Part shown: in pieces, positions 35,004-46,908 of the stretch
Numbering within the stretch: position 1 is the first letter of the stretch
Layout of the letters: each line of letters begins with the position of its first letter
Assembly (NCBI GenBank): GCA_025716815.1
Contig: JAIXMN010000018.1
Location: 868,001-932,000 of the forward strand
Direction: 5' to 3'
Origin: Dichotomocladium elegans
Lineage: Eukaryota > Mucoromycota > Mucoromycetes > Mucorales > Lichtheimiaceae
Length of the DNA stretch: 64,000 nucleotides
Notes under the pieces: generated by a model
What the model saw: only the letters and a program-made list of their open reading frames with translations
What the model was told of the DNA's origin: nothing
Database searches by the model: none
Made by a program: the position numbers and the translations under genes

Positions 35004-37083
35004 CTTCCAGAGACTCCACACACGCACACACATGCACGTCTGTTATTTGTATATACAATGTATATTGTTTTCGGTACTTTGTTTTCAGAAATACTATGTA
35101 AAATGGATGTTACACGCATAAGAAAACGAGTCAAAAGCCAGGGATGCTCATCAATGGAACTCGTAGACGATTGAGCTCTACGTTTCATAAAATGCTGTCA
35201 GGATACTTTTTATGGAGTAATGACCATCGCTGTGCTGACCAAAGGTGCACTCATAGTTATGTTTCTGCAGGTTTGTTTGTTATCCGAGCGAGCATCATAC
35301 AAGACTCTGTAGCTTTATTGTTCATCATCACGTACTATCAATATGAACTCGAAAGCTACAGTATCTCCAATGCCGAGATTGGAAAGACAAGTAGACACAT
35401 GTAGTTATGAAAGCAGAACAGTCTCCTGGATTTATAGCTGTCTAAGATGACATGAAAATTCCTGGTCATCAATGAAAACCCATGTTCCGCTCCACGCTTG
35501 CTGAATACAAACGGAAGCTGCGCACATAGATAGCTTTCGCACTTACACGTGTGGTTTTGTGCGTGGCAATGGCCAGAACAGTGTTCTTCTCCCCCCACCC
35601 CAGAGACAGTTGCTGATACAGACGATTTCAACGCGGAAGAACCACATGAACCACCCTGCCCCCCCCCAAAAAAACCTCTAGTGGAGCCAGTAGACGAAGG
35701 GCAACGACTGCACTCTAGTTCAGTGGTCGAGTAACTATAAGGTACATGGAAAGGAGATCACATATATCACCCGAGGTGATGAGCGAATCCATTTGGGAGC
35801 ATTGTCGAAGTAGTTACAATGAATGTGGATACAGTATTTAAGATGTGAAGGTGATTGGTGTTCATCATCGCCCTAAATGCAATATGCATCTGATCTTTAC
35901 TGTGATACCAGAAGGTTGTTACGAGTTGTCAGAGTACCTGTCCATTACTGTCCATCTCGACATTGTGGATGATTTTCTGTGGTATCCCATGTTCTTCCAT
36001 GCGTCAGCGGTGGCCATCGCTACCGGTCCCATGGACCAGCATAAACCTGGTCTAGCAGTTGAAGCTACGGTTGTGTATAACCTAAGAGCGTTAACGCTGG
36101 TAGACTTTAAACAAATCCTTGTAGATCATTAAGCAGCTCTGCTGAAAGTCTGTTTAACCTGGCATTGTATCTATAGAGGTTACTTGTCATGGCAGGTCTG
36201 CAGAGAGATCGTTTATATAAAACAATAACAAATGCTATGGGACCGGTGGAAACTGTGCCTCTGAACCCGTTGAGAATGACTAAAAAATAACGAAACTGAC
36301 GGTAAGATGGTCTCTAATGTGATGAGGATAGAATGGTTAAATTCCACGGGTTAGAATACATACGTAGCAATTGAATCAACTGACATTATAAAGAAAAGAC
36401 GAAGAATATAATTCTGTTATTAGAGACCATCTTACCGTCAGTTTCGTTATTCCCTCCTCATTCTCAACGGGTGCAGAGGCACAATTTCCACCGGTTCCAT
36501 AGAATTTATTATTGTTTTATATATATGATCTCCCAGCAGACAGGCCATGACAGGCAAATCCTACAGATACAACGGCATATGAGAAAACAGGTTAAGTACG
36601 TAGCAATATCATTTTATGGCTAATGAACGGAAACCCATCAAATCGTCAAGGACGAATACATACATACATACACGGACCATTCAGTACGTTTTGTTAATCT
36701 TTATATATACATCTAATATATCAGAAGAGGTGAGGTGGAAGCGACTTCATGATGAGAAGTTTATTAGCAATAATATGCATTATCTCCATGTTCCTACGAG
36801 TAAAAATCCTTCTTCCAATTGCCTATATCGTTCACCTAGTGCTTGTGATTTCGATGTCTTCTCTTTTGGCTCATTGCCGTGAACGCATTTTCTCCACTGG
36901 TACTGATTAAGTCGTTTGATCCAGTTGTTCTCACATTGAATATCTGCGTAGCATACTGTGCAAAGATAACCCCGAGCTTACTGACACGCACATTCTCAAG
37001 CGAAATGTTTGTTACAATAAAAAGCTATTCAGTGATTCAATATAACATAAGGACAGGTAGGCATGACTATACAGCACAGCCCA
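35004..37083. other. Intergenic, repeat-bearing, 2 kb
   Basis: No gene recognised. A 95-codon plus frame at 35845-36132 and a Pro-rich frame at 35549-35734 have no known family. The main structure is the foldback element at 36155-36594. Convergent ends of the ASX-like and methyltransferase genes flank the interval. Confidence 0.5.
36155..36594. mobile_element. Foldback/MITE-like element with ~165-bp inverted arms
   Basis: The left arm (about 36158-36318) and right arm (about 36419-36591) are imperfect reverse complements. Shared segments include GTCATGGC, TATAAAACAATAA, CCGGTGGAAA, GTGCCTCTG, CCCGTTGAGAATGA and the inner AACTGACGGTAAGATGGTC. A spacer of about 100 bp separates them. Both outer ends sit at TTAA (36154-36157 and 36592-36595), the target duplicated by piggyBac-type elements. 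TTAA is itself palindromic, so this is only suggestive. There is no transposase inside. It would form a long hairpin if transcribed. Confidence 0.8.
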
Positions 37084-38365
37084 TTAGTTATCACGCAAAA
37101 CCCGTTCTTCCTCCTTATGTTGAATTTCGGGCTTCGTGGCGTAAATCAGACGGAAACGAGTGGATACTTGATGAGTCATCGCGTCCTCAAAGGCTTCCTG
37201 CACAGTATTATCATACTCTTCCTTCGTAGTGGGCGTCAGCTGAGTCACCATGAACTTCACCGCTGGAAGTGCCAACCGTTGGATGGCCAAGAAAACGACA
37301 CCAGGGTCCCCTCCCCAAGGGCCTACCATATAATATGAGGCCAATTATTGTTATTTTGAGTAATCCCTTTTCACTCTTCAGATCTTCCTAAAGCTGTACC
37401 CACAACATCCATGAGACCCAACATACCGATTGGCACGTCATAATTCGTGTCTTTGATATCGATGAAACCGGCCTCTTCGAGGAACCGCGACACTTTGTCG
37501 CCGATGAATGAATCAAGTTGTCGCTTGCACATGGCGCTGTCAACTTTGTACAAATCGCATATAAAACGAATCAGGACATGTATCCAATCTAACAGGATAG
37601 CTACACATGCTTACTCCATGACTCGATTTTCGCAAAGGCAGAAGTGGCGTTATTGTATTTGTTGACAAGCTCGAGGGCTTCAATCGCACCTCCAGGTTTG
37701 AGAACGCGCCTCATCTCTCTGACCGATTGCTTATACTGATTAACTGAAAGTCCCATCACCAAGAATCTCTGGAAGACGAAGTCGAACGATGCATCCTCAA
37801 AATCCAGCCCTGTTCCGGCATTCATCACCTTAAAGCAGACGTTTGGTGGAGCATCCTCGGTGACAAACACGTCGGCCATATCAATGCCTACAAAATAAGA
37901 CCTCGGATAAAGAGCTGCCATATCCTATGTGCGTTTGTCGTCCCCCCCCCATTAGCATAAGGAAGAGGCAAGCATGATAATATCGCCATATCCGCTTACC
38001 CTAGACCACCAGCCTGGGCCACAGCCAACATCGAGAACACGGATACCTTGCTGAAGTTTCTCGTGGATATCAGACTTGAAGAGGCTTATGTCGGCATGTG
38101 AGAATCGTTGCATACAAGAGATTCTGTACGCATCTTTTGTATATTACCTTCCCATCAGATTCCTGTCCGTTTCATTAAAACCGTAGTCAGAAAACTTTTG
38201 CTCACAATTGGGTAGCTATATAACTTACTTCCAGAGCTCATGGTTAATCTTTAAACGCTCGACTTCGCCTTGGTCACTAGGTAAGATATAAGCAATCTCC
38301 GCACTGTCTGCAAAGCGACGTCCGGCACTCCACGAAAATGTAGTATGTGCCACTTGGCGAGACAT
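37084..38365 (-). CDS. SAM-dependent methyltransferase (class I)
   Basis: Six exons: 38229-38365, 38148-38162, 38000-38123, 37615-37924, 37400-37543 and 37084-37322, total 322 residues. The amino end (ADSAEIAYILPSDQGEVERL) matches the fungal LaeA/Tam-type group, where 'YxLPxDxxExxRL' precedes the fold. Motif I is VLDVGCGPGWWS. Motif II-like YFVGIDMAD, a 'FDFVFQRFLV' strand and MRRVLKPGGAIEALEL follow. The last exon holds GPWGGDPGVVFLAIQRL and a helical tail. Exon 2 is only 15 bases (NLMGR region) but keeps phase on both sides. The substrate is unknown, and regulatory versus small-molecule methylation cannot be told. There is no neighbouring metabolite gene. Confidence 0.88.
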
Positions 38366-38696
38366 TAGGAAAACAAAAAGAAACAGTAATTGAAGGACAT
38401 CCAGATATTGCGGTGGATATGTACACATATATATACTGCTTTCTATGTTACAATTCATTGTGGTTTGTCTTTGATATGAGTTCCTATAATCCCACGTCTC
38501 TCATTGGGCAAATCCCTGAATGGGTAAATCTCCTGAAAGAGAGTGCAGAAAAAATAACCGCACTTAATCCACGTTCGTGACATTGCGCGCTATTTTACTA
38601 GAGCCGCACACTCTTAGAATGATGAATATCGTGTCCAAATAAAGTTTGATCCCCTCTGACGATAACGATTTTATTGTTACATGATCATGAAGGCAT

Positions 38697-39400
38697 TTAG
38701 ATGAGACCGATCTAGTATGTAGTTTCTCAGTCAGCGATTTTCCCTTTACGAGCATATTCATGCAAGCCACCCATACACATACCTTGTTGGCAACATCAAG
38801 AGCATCAACGTCAGCAGTGAGGCGGACATAGGCCTTCTTCTCACCGGTAGGGCGGATAAGAGTGTTGACCTTGAGGGCCTCGACGTCATAAAGACGCTTG
38901 ACAGCATCCTTGATCTGGTTCTTGTTGGCCTTAAGATCAACGATGAAGGTCAAGGTGTTGCATTCCTCGATCTTCTTCATGGCAGACTCGGTGTTCAAGG
39001 GGCTGCGGATGACGCGGTACTGATCCATGCGGGGAAGGTGGGGGACCGACTTGCGGGCGTACTTGGGCTTACGGGCCAAGCGCAAGGTCTTTGGCAGGTG
39101 GAAATGGGTCGAGGTGCGAACCTTACGAACCGACTTGCTATGGACACCCTTGAGGGCGGCCTTCTTGGCAGCGAGGGCTTTGTCCTTGGGAGCTATTATC
39201 AGCATCGTTAGACATTTACTCACTTTTGCGCGTGCCGCAAATGAAAAAGCATTGTGGTCTCCGAGTTCGAATCCATCCATCCATCCAACCATCCATCCCA
39301 TTTCCGTCCTGTGAGCTATCACACGCGTGCATCCCTATGCTCAAAATACGCATCCATCCTAAACAGAAATATACTCACAGGTCTTGCTCTTGGGCGCCAT
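38697..39400 (-). CDS. RPL25: 60S ribosomal protein uL23 (L23a/L25)
   Basis: Large-subunit protein at the tunnel exit, docking site for SRP and chaperones. Three exons (39379-39400, 38783-39192, 38697-38711) give 148 residues. Exon 1 is MAPKSKT. Exon 2 has the basic nuclear-import-type amino region ([18 protein letters not shown]), then [38 protein letters not shown] and the RNA-binding core [12 protein letters not shown] and [10 protein letters not shown]. The last 15-base exon adds IGLI and the stop, the family's normal ending. Intron 1 contains an ATCC (GGAT on the coding strand) array at 39271-39300. Confidence 0.96.
39271..39300 (-). repeat. GGAT tetranucleotide array in uL23 intron 1
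   Basis: On the coding (minus) strand the sequence reads GGGATGGATGGTTGGATGG with further GGAT units. It lies about 80-110 bases into the first intron. It shares GGATGGTTGG with the array in uL24 intron 1. Confidence 0.9.
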
Positions 39401-40302
39401 GGAGATGATATAAGGAAGAGAGACCGAGCTCTACTTGGCCCTGGTGGCTTCTTGCTCTCTCCCACACCCCCCTCTCACAGTACTTCCCTTCCCCCCCCAC
39501 TCCCCCGCACCTGCGGAGTTGTAAATATGATGTTCATTTGAGTACATCCGTATGGCCGACATTCTAGGAAAGCCATCTCTGAAGATAATGGCCTTCTTTA
39601 AATGGGTCACTAGAGGAATATCTCTCTCAAATTGTCAATTTACAGTGTTACTCCAGCCTTTAAACATTAGGATTTGTTTGTTTCTCCCGTATTTCCCAAA
39701 GCAGAGGGTATTCAGCGAGTGCGCTTCGTCAAGCTATAGATCCCTTTCGATCCCTCTAGAAGAGAATGTCGCAATATGACATGATATAATGTATTAGAAA
39801 TCCCTAGGAGATCCAAATTCTCATTATTGTGCCATATAAAATTAGGTCGAACAGATTTAGCAACGCTTGCATGACACTTAGCGATCAACAATCCTTCAAA
39901 CCGCTCATAAGCACTACACATTCTCTTTTTTATGGAGGGGTTCCGTGGACGCGCACAAAAATACGTTAAGGTTGGACATCTGGTCAAGCGCATTATGACG
40001 ACTCCTTTGCTATCCGATCATTGCCATGTAAATAAATGTGAATATGCAAATTCTAGGATTTAAACAAAAATCATGCGTTGATTTTTCATTTTTTTTTGTG
40101 TGTAAGGGCCAGCAAAATTGGGACTGAATGGGGTTTGCCTTGTGTATGTAGTGGTTGTAGATTCATGCATCGCACCAAATGTGGGAATAAGAACGATAAA
40201 TTAGAGAGAGAGAGAGAGAGAGAGATATCATCCCACTATTGAGATAATTCGTTTGGTCGTACAGCGGAATGGCCATGTTCGTCCTTTTGTACCTTGTTTC
40301 TT
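39401..40302. other. Intergenic, 0.9 kb
   Basis: Promoter side of uL23 and 3' side of COX6. A 93-codon minus frame (39712-39993) is unrecognised. An AG dinucleotide run lies at about 40204-40225, just downstream of the COX6 stop. Confidence 0.5.
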
Positions 40303-40792
40303 TTACAGGTTCATCTCTTCCTTGGTCAAGACGCCCAATTCCTGTCGAAGGGGCGCCAATTCATCCAAGTACTGCTTGTACTGGCCTTCGTTCTCGACCT
40401 TTTCCTTGATGCCCTCAAAAATGCGGACAGCGGTGGCGTAGTCGTTGACGCGACGGGAGGCTCTCAGGGCAGACTCGATCACGGACGGGGCAGGGACTAG
40501 ATCGTAAGCGAAAGCATTGTTGAGTCCGCGCTGGAGCTCGAAAAGATCTTCGACGCCATCGAAGAACTTGACATAACGCTCAGTGAAGGATTCAAAGCTT
40601 TCGTCCTCGTGAGCGCTGGAATAGAAGCGGGTGCTCAAGGCTACATTATTATGAAGAGTTAATGATGGCGCGTCGGCAATTAATCAAAGCCGGAAATGGT
40701 AGCTCCAAATTACCCAGAGTAGAACGAGCAGGCGCGATGGCACGGGCAGTGAGGGAGCGGGCTACAGCGCCAGTAAGAGCAGTGCGAAGCAT
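40303..40792 (-). CDS. COX6: Cytochrome c oxidase subunit 6 (mammalian Va), mitochondrial
   Basis: Nuclear-encoded subunit of respiratory complex IV. Two exons (40714-40792, 40303-40640) give 138 residues. The first ~35 residues are Arg/Ala/Ser-rich without acids (MLRTALTGAVARSLTARA), a matrix-targeting presequence. The mature part carries the COX5A/COX6 signature: ESFTERYVKFFDGVEDLFELQ, LNNAFAYDLVPAPSVIESAL, RASRRVNDYATAVRIFEGIK and LAPLRQELGVLTKEEMNL at the end. It is divergent from NDUFS4, with 187 bases between the start codons. Confidence 0.96.
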
Positions 40793-40979
40793 TGTTATAT
40801 GGAGGAGGAAAGAGAAAGACGGGTGGGTACTACAGAGTGTGTGGGGGAAAACAACACAGCAGGGGATTTCCCGTTGTTCGCTTTTAAATTTTTGATGACG
40901 CAATAAGCACGACTTATTTTTCGGGAGAAGGACAACAAGCACTTGGTCCCGTACAACACACGCCCACACAACCGCCGCC
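40793..40979. promoter_or_regulatory. Shared bidirectional promoter, COX6 / NDUFS4
   Basis: Only 187 bases separate the start codons of two divergent respiratory-chain genes, so their promoters must overlap. The interval has pyrimidine/purine-rich stretches and a central AT-rich segment. No TATA box is obvious. Co-regulation is inferred from position only. Confidence 0.65.
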
Positions 40980-41690
40980 ATGCTCGCCACTCGATCCTTG
41001 AAGGCTGCAGGCATTCGCCCTGCCATGTGGTCTGCTCGCCGCTTGGTCTCCACTGAGGTCTCGCACATTACTGAGCCTGTTCCTACTGCTGTCGATGCTG
41101 TCTCTGGTGCACCTGGTACGGCCCTTTCATTGTTCCATTCTTTCATCGACATTGATCCTTATATCTCTTTTACTTTTGCTTGAATCCAACAGAGGCTCTT
41201 ACTCTCGAGCGCACCGTTCGTATTTTCGCCCCTGCCAAGTCTGCTACGCAGTCTGGCAAGAATAGCACTCGCCATTGGCGTATCAACTTCGATATTTTGC
41301 CCGATGCTGACCGCTGGGAGAATCCGTTGATCGGTTGGGCTTCTAGGTATACTCATATGCACCTTCATGGCGTCCGATCTCTGAACGTATATGCTGACCA
41401 TGCGCTTCTTTGCATTCTAGTGCTGATTATCAGCAGGCTCTGACAATGAAGTTCCTTTCGAAGGAGGACGCTATCCAGTTTGCTGAGAAGCAAGGTATGA
41501 AAGACTCACCTGAGGGAGGATACTCTTTTTAAACAGATCACTTATACATACGTTTTCTCGCTCTGCGTGTGTGTTTGTAGGCTGGAGCTACTATGTTCAG
41601 GAACCTAAGAAGGCCAAGTTCGTGAAGAAGGCATATGCAGACAATTACAAATACTCTCCCAACAAGCTTAGACTCATCAAGACCAAATAA
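40980..41690 (+). CDS. NDUFS4: NADH:ubiquinone oxidoreductase subunit NDUFS4 (18/21 kDa)
   Basis: Accessory subunit at the N-module junction of respiratory complex I. Four exons (40980-41115, 41193-41346, 41421-41494, 41581-41690) give 157 residues. A mitochondrial presequence (MLATRSLKAAGIRPAMWSARR) comes first. The conserved core follows: VRIFAPAKSATQSG, HWRINFDILPDADRWENPL and GWASSADYQQALTMKF. The carboxyl end has GWSYYVQEPKK and the terminal basic KLRLIKTK. Length and ending match the family. A TA dinucleotide run starts a few bases after the stop (41695-41716). Confidence 0.96.
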
Positions 41691-41893
41691 ACAAATATAT
41701 ATATATATATATATATGTTTATACTTTATTTCCAAAAGATAGACTTTGCATCGTTGACATATCAGCAGGTGAGAAGGATTTCTCAACTATTTGATTCAGA
41801 CAGACGGAATATGTTCTGTTGCGTGCAAGAACTTGTGAATTGAGTAGATACAACCTTTATTTTCAAAATAAAGTAAGGAACGTTCTTTCTTCA

Positions 41894-44800
41894 TTAGAGA
41901 TGACTTTCCAATGATCGATAAACTTTGTCGGGGGTTGCAATGGCAGACTCGACGACGTCCCAAATTGTTTTTACGTACGAGAACTGGATATCCTCTTTGA
42001 CGTTAGCTGGAATACAGGCCTCTAAGTCCCTACGGTTGAGTTCGGGCAGGATGACTTTGCGAATGCCAGAACGATGAGCTGCGATAACTTTTTCCTTGAT
42101 ACCGCTGACAGGGAGTATTAACCCACGCAATGAAATCTCGCCTGCTATGGCCGTTGTAGGCATAACAGCACTCTCTGATAACAGTGAGACGAGAGAACAC
42201 ACAATTGCGGCACCTTTTTTGAATGTGCGCGTGTGATAATGCCTCAATGTTATTATCCACTCTGCATCGCGCTATTTCCCTCCATTCACTTGCGCTCACT
42301 AACCTGCACTAGGGTCATTTTTCGGAACTGCGCCATTGGGGACATGGATGTGGATATCATGGTGTTCGAGGATGTTTTCTTTGGGCTGGCCAATCCGAAG
42401 ATCATGTGCATGAATCTTCACCCAAGTCAGTGCAATTTGAGCTGCTTCTTTAAGGACGCCTCCCAAGCATCCTGTGAGCTTAAGTTGTCCTCTTCCGGGC
42501 ATTTTGGTCGATTCGACGGTGAGCATATTTCCATTTACACCCGGCGAATACGCCAGGCCGGTCACGATACCTGGAATTGGCTGTTTCTCCATTACTTCTT
42601 TATCATAGATTGGATCCTAGAATCGTTCAAAAAGACAGATATCAGATAATCCAAACCCATTATACACACGCACGCACCACACGCACACACCTATGTATAT
42701 ATTCCCCGCCCTCCCATGACACCCTGAGCAGCCCCCCTCCCCACGCGCAAACGCAAGGCAGTAACAGCAATGTTGAACTTTACTCCTAAAATTTCAGGTA
42801 TGCTTCTTCGAGTCACTCGAGGGACATATTGATGTTCGACATTATTCTCTCGCATTCGGGCGAGTTCCACACATTTCACGCGGATCACCGACGCCAAGGT
42901 GCGCTCGAGTGTACGGACTCCGCTCTCCCTAGTATATAGTTCGATAATGGTGGAAAGTGCACCGTCGGACAGTTTAAAATCGGTCGAGGCGAGCCCATGG
43001 TTCGCTAATTGTTTGGGTATAAGATGTAGTCGCGCGATATGCGATTTTTCGTCAGAGGTGTAGCCATCGAGGTGGATAACCTCCATGCGATCGAGCAATG
43101 GTCCGGGTATTGTGTCGACTGTGTTGGCAGTAGCGATGAATAGAACGCTGGAGAGATCATAAGCAAAATTTAGATAGTGATCGTGGAAAGAAGCATTTTG
43201 TTCAGGATCCAATATTTCCAGTAAGGCAGAAGCTATATATGAATGAATAAATAGCTGATTCAGATCTAAAGATTGATGCATATGTCTTTTTCCTACCTGG
43301 GTCTCCATGCGTCGAACGGGCGAGTTTGTCCACTTCATCTACATCCATCATGAATGATGAGATCTATCTACTTCTCTTCTGCGCTGGAGGACGTATAGAT
43401 ACCAAGTATTATGACCGGATCGTTGACGCCACATTTTCGAATTCCCTGAATAATTAAACCCGGCATCGCACCTATATATGACCGACGGTGACCGCTGCCG
43501 GGATGATGGCATAGATAGATGCAGCCATTAGACCACATACTTTGAATTTCTTGGAATAAGGCTCGTACGTACCGGATATCGGCTTCATCTCGAACACCAC
43601 CAAGCGATATTTTATGTGATTTTCGAGCCAACGCGTGAGCAATTGACTTCCCCAAAGATGTCTTCCCTACGCCAGGCTATACATCAATGAGTATTACAAG
43701 TCTTGGATCTTATGTCTATGTGATTACCGGGCCAACGAAGCACAGGATTGGCGCTTTGAGATCTCCCTTGACCTTGGCCACCGAAAGATACTCGATTATT
43801 CGCTTTTTTGCCTGATAGAGCCTATTCGAAGAATGGTCGATGAGCGTGTGAGATTCTGCATTGCGCCCGTCCACCTTTACCCGAAATGATCTTCATCCAG
43901 CTGCTTTTTGGCAAGTGATATGTCCAAAATAGCCCTTCGTTTGGTGAGCCACGGTAGATCAGCAACGACATCGAAATAAGTTCTGAGTACAGTCCATTCG
44001 GGCGAAGACGTATGGAGTTTATCAAGCTGGTTTAGTTCATACTCGATGACCTTGAGGACATGGTCTGGGAGGCGAGCGTTTGCAATCCGGCTTTTCATTT
44101 CGGCCAAGTCATCTTCGTTGCTGGTGTGATTGCTGCTGATTTCTGAATTACACTGCTTCCGCTTCAACTCGTTCTGGACAAGTTCGAGTTGGTGTCGCAG
44201 ATAAAATTCACGCTGGCGTTTGGTAAGTGTTCCCTCCAGCTGGAAACTATGGAGCTGTCCGATCCGGAGGACTTGAAGCTGCCGCGTGACGCAGCGTGTG
44301 GCCAAAGCGACCCTGTCGCTGACGTCAGGAGTAGAGAGCATGGCCAGTTTCTCGTCTGAGCTTACGTCTACGAGCGACATGAGCATGTCTGCCAACACCG
44401 ACACAGGCTGGCTCGTACTTGCCGTTGCTCTTTTCAATTCTTTCACCAGTTCCTCCGGCATTCCAAGCTGCTCGATTGTATCTACAAAACTTCTTGCAAG
44501 CGCAGCAAAGTCCTCCAAAGCCTTGATCGCCTTCTCAGTATGCGCTGAACAATTCGTGACATACTTGATCTGCGCCGTCAGGACACCATCCTCACGCTCT
44601 GTGGATAGTACCTCGAAACGCGCCAGCCCTTCGATGAGCACATTGTAAACGTCGTCTTCTGGCCGTTCGACCCGCACAATGCGCCCGGTGCAGCCATGCG
44701 TATGCAGATAGCCTTCCGCTGATACGGGGAACAGACCATGATCTGTTGTGTCGCCGGGGAGCACAGTGGACCGGGTCACGGGAATACACGCCAACTGGAG

Positions 44801-44950
44801 AGTCTCTCCATTGCCTCTTCCTTGGGTAGCAAAGTGTTTCTGGATGAGACATTTCGCATCCCAGCCGCGCAAGGTTGCTTGGACAACGGCCGAGGGCAAA
44901 AGGACCGATTTGTCTAGGTAGATGACAATCAATTTCCTAGGCAAAGCCAT
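41894..44950 (-). CDS. Lon-type ATP-dependent protease, probably peroxisomal
   Basis: Eight exons: 43881-44950, 43728-43821, 43573-43676, 43403-43494, 43297-43338, 42784-43232, 42304-42616 and 41894-42213, total 827 residues. A Lon substrate-binding domain comes first ([17 protein letters not shown]). The AAA+ domain has Walker A GPPGVGKTS (about 386-394) and Walker B VIILDEVDKL. The protease domain has the catalytic Ser (about 720) in NDPSAG, where many Lons have DGPSAG, and the Lys (about 761) in [14 protein letters not shown]. There is no mitochondrial presequence, and the protein ends in Ser-His-Leu, an accepted PTS1 variant. This points to peroxisomal matrix quality control, as for LON2/Pln. 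The frame is open upstream to 45139, but the family start fits 44950. Confidence 0.93.
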
Positions 44951-45359
44951 ATGGAAAAGAGTGGAGGGTTGGAAAAAGAAAAAGGTACCAGTGCTCTGGC
45001 CCAGGTTGAACGGAATCCTTCGCATGAAAACCAAGAACATCAGTGTGGGAAGGTTGCACACCCATTTACCTTTATCAGCACCCGAGCCAAAAAAAAAAGT
45101 TTGCGAACCACCTATTTCCTTTCTCTTTTGGTCAGACACTTTTTGTTCTCAATTCTCGACTACTTTAAACGCTGCGGCACAAAAGAATCAATGAAGCGAG
45201 GAACAAACAGTTGAACAGAATATTAACAGTATCAATTTGCGGGAAAATTGAAGCTGGTCAGAGTAAGACAGAAACTTCTAAGATGTATTATGGGGCTCTT
45301 TCATTAGGAGAGGGGTGTATAGAATGAGAGATATGATATGAGAAGATTGGATCTTTTTT
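44951..45359. other. Intergenic between Lon and COX15 genes
   Basis: About 0.4 kb, promoter of the Lon gene and 3' UTR of COX15. Nothing else recognised. Confidence 0.5.
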
Positions 45360-46908
45360 TTAGATGGGAACCTTTCGAAGAGCATGAATCAACCAGAAGT
45401 TGGAAGTTAGCAATGCAAGCGCGCCTGCCTGATGAGCAGCAGCCAGTTGAATTGGCACCATGTAAATAAGGGTAGTGATACCAAGGGTCACCTGGACCAC
45501 AACAGCACCCATCATGGTGTTGACAGCCATGCGGACATTTTTCGGAAGAGGAAGCTTTCTCGAGTATAGCCATAACGCTGTCGATAAAACAGCAGTTGAC
45601 TCAGCCTAAATCCGATGATTCGGTCAGCGCATCCTACGAGACAACAAGGCGAGTTCGAAAATATGGACACTTACTAGAGTACGATGATCGAATTGCACAG
45701 TAGTAGGATTCTCTAACAAATTGCGCCATTTTCCTTTATCACCCGACTTGACGAAATCGTCAGACCACAATTCAGATTTGGGAGGAATAAACCCCTCGCC
45801 CATCTTGGGGTATTCGTTGTAGATCAATCCTGCATCCAAACCGGCCACGAGGCCTCCAGACATAGCTGTCACGAGGGCCAAAGAGGCTAGCATATGGGTA
45901 GCTCGACGGAAACGATTCAATACCGGGTTGTTAAGCAACGCTGCGGCTGCCTTGGGATACGCACCCGAGGCAATCTTATTCTGGCGGATGATATCCGCTC
46001 CAACGAAGATGCTGCTACCGTAGATGGCGATGGCTGTAGCCAAATGAGCTGTCAGGCGGTATTGGCTCACGCGTGGAACAGCACCAGGTTCCTCCAACAA
46101 TGCCTTTGAAAGTCCCGACTTCACCATGTACCATCCCATGAAACCCTTTCGAAGCGGTTTGAGTACTTTGTTTTTCCGTTCACCAAACTGTACCATTTGT
46201 TGATTACCTGAAAACCTAGCAGAGACGTGATAGCAAAGACCTGTTTTTTGACACGGGATGTCATGTAACCGCGTGACGCGAAATAAAGACCGGGAATGAT
46301 GAACGTGGCACCGATGAAGCGCCCGATCATTCGGTGTGACCACTCCCAATAAAAGATATTCTTGAACTCATCTAGCTCCATGTGCCGGTTCAACCTATAA
46401 TGCCATTTTCATCAGGACAAGCCATATCTTCTTATCCTGCAGCGTTTTCTGCCCTCTTGTATTGTTTAACTTACAGTTTATATTCTGGGAATTGCTTGTA
46501 TTTTTCAAATTCCTCCACCCATTCCTGCTCAGACCGTGGTGGCTTCATTCCCGAAATCACGTTCCACTCGGTAATAGATAATCCGGACTCCGTAAGACGA
46601 GTAAGACCGCCAACAACAACTATCGCATATACTAAGCCGGCATTGAAGTAGAGCCAATAGCCCACAATTGGCTTTGTGGTCGTTAGAGTGGCTGCAATTG
46701 TCTTGGCGGTAGCAACTGTCGATGAAGCTTCTCGTGCAATTGCAGAGGTCATGAAAGACTTTGTCAAGGGCGAGGAGCGCGCCGCCCAGGCATTTCGCGG
46801 TAAGACAGACAAACGCATCGCAGCTTTTGCAGTGGCCTGCTGTGTATGCGGCAGCGCTCGAGCAGACCATGAAATGCTACCGAGCCGTTGCAATGTACTC
46901 CGAAGCAT
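45360..46908 (-). CDS. COX15: Heme A synthase COX15, mitochondrial
   Basis: Inner-membrane enzyme that oxidises the C8 methyl of heme O to make heme A for cytochrome c oxidase. Four exons (46475-46908, 46208-46394, 45675-46145, 45360-45605) give 445 residues. An Arg/Ala/Ser-rich presequence precedes the first helix. Family motifs are clear: [35 protein letters not shown] with a heme-ligand His, [17 protein letters not shown] with the second ligand, QFDHRTLV with the third His, and [20 protein letters not shown] with the fourth. About eight membrane helices are expected. The start at 46908 is the first Met of the presequence; the open frame continues upstream to 46986. Confidence 0.96.

Noticed and set aside
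36155..36594. LTR pair of a retroelement
   Set aside because: The two arms are inverted, not direct, so they are a foldback element and not LTRs.
44951..45139. 63-residue upstream extension of the Lon frame
   Set aside because: Contains Phe-rich low-complexity sequence unlike a presequence; the Lon substrate-binding domain starts right after the Met at 44950.
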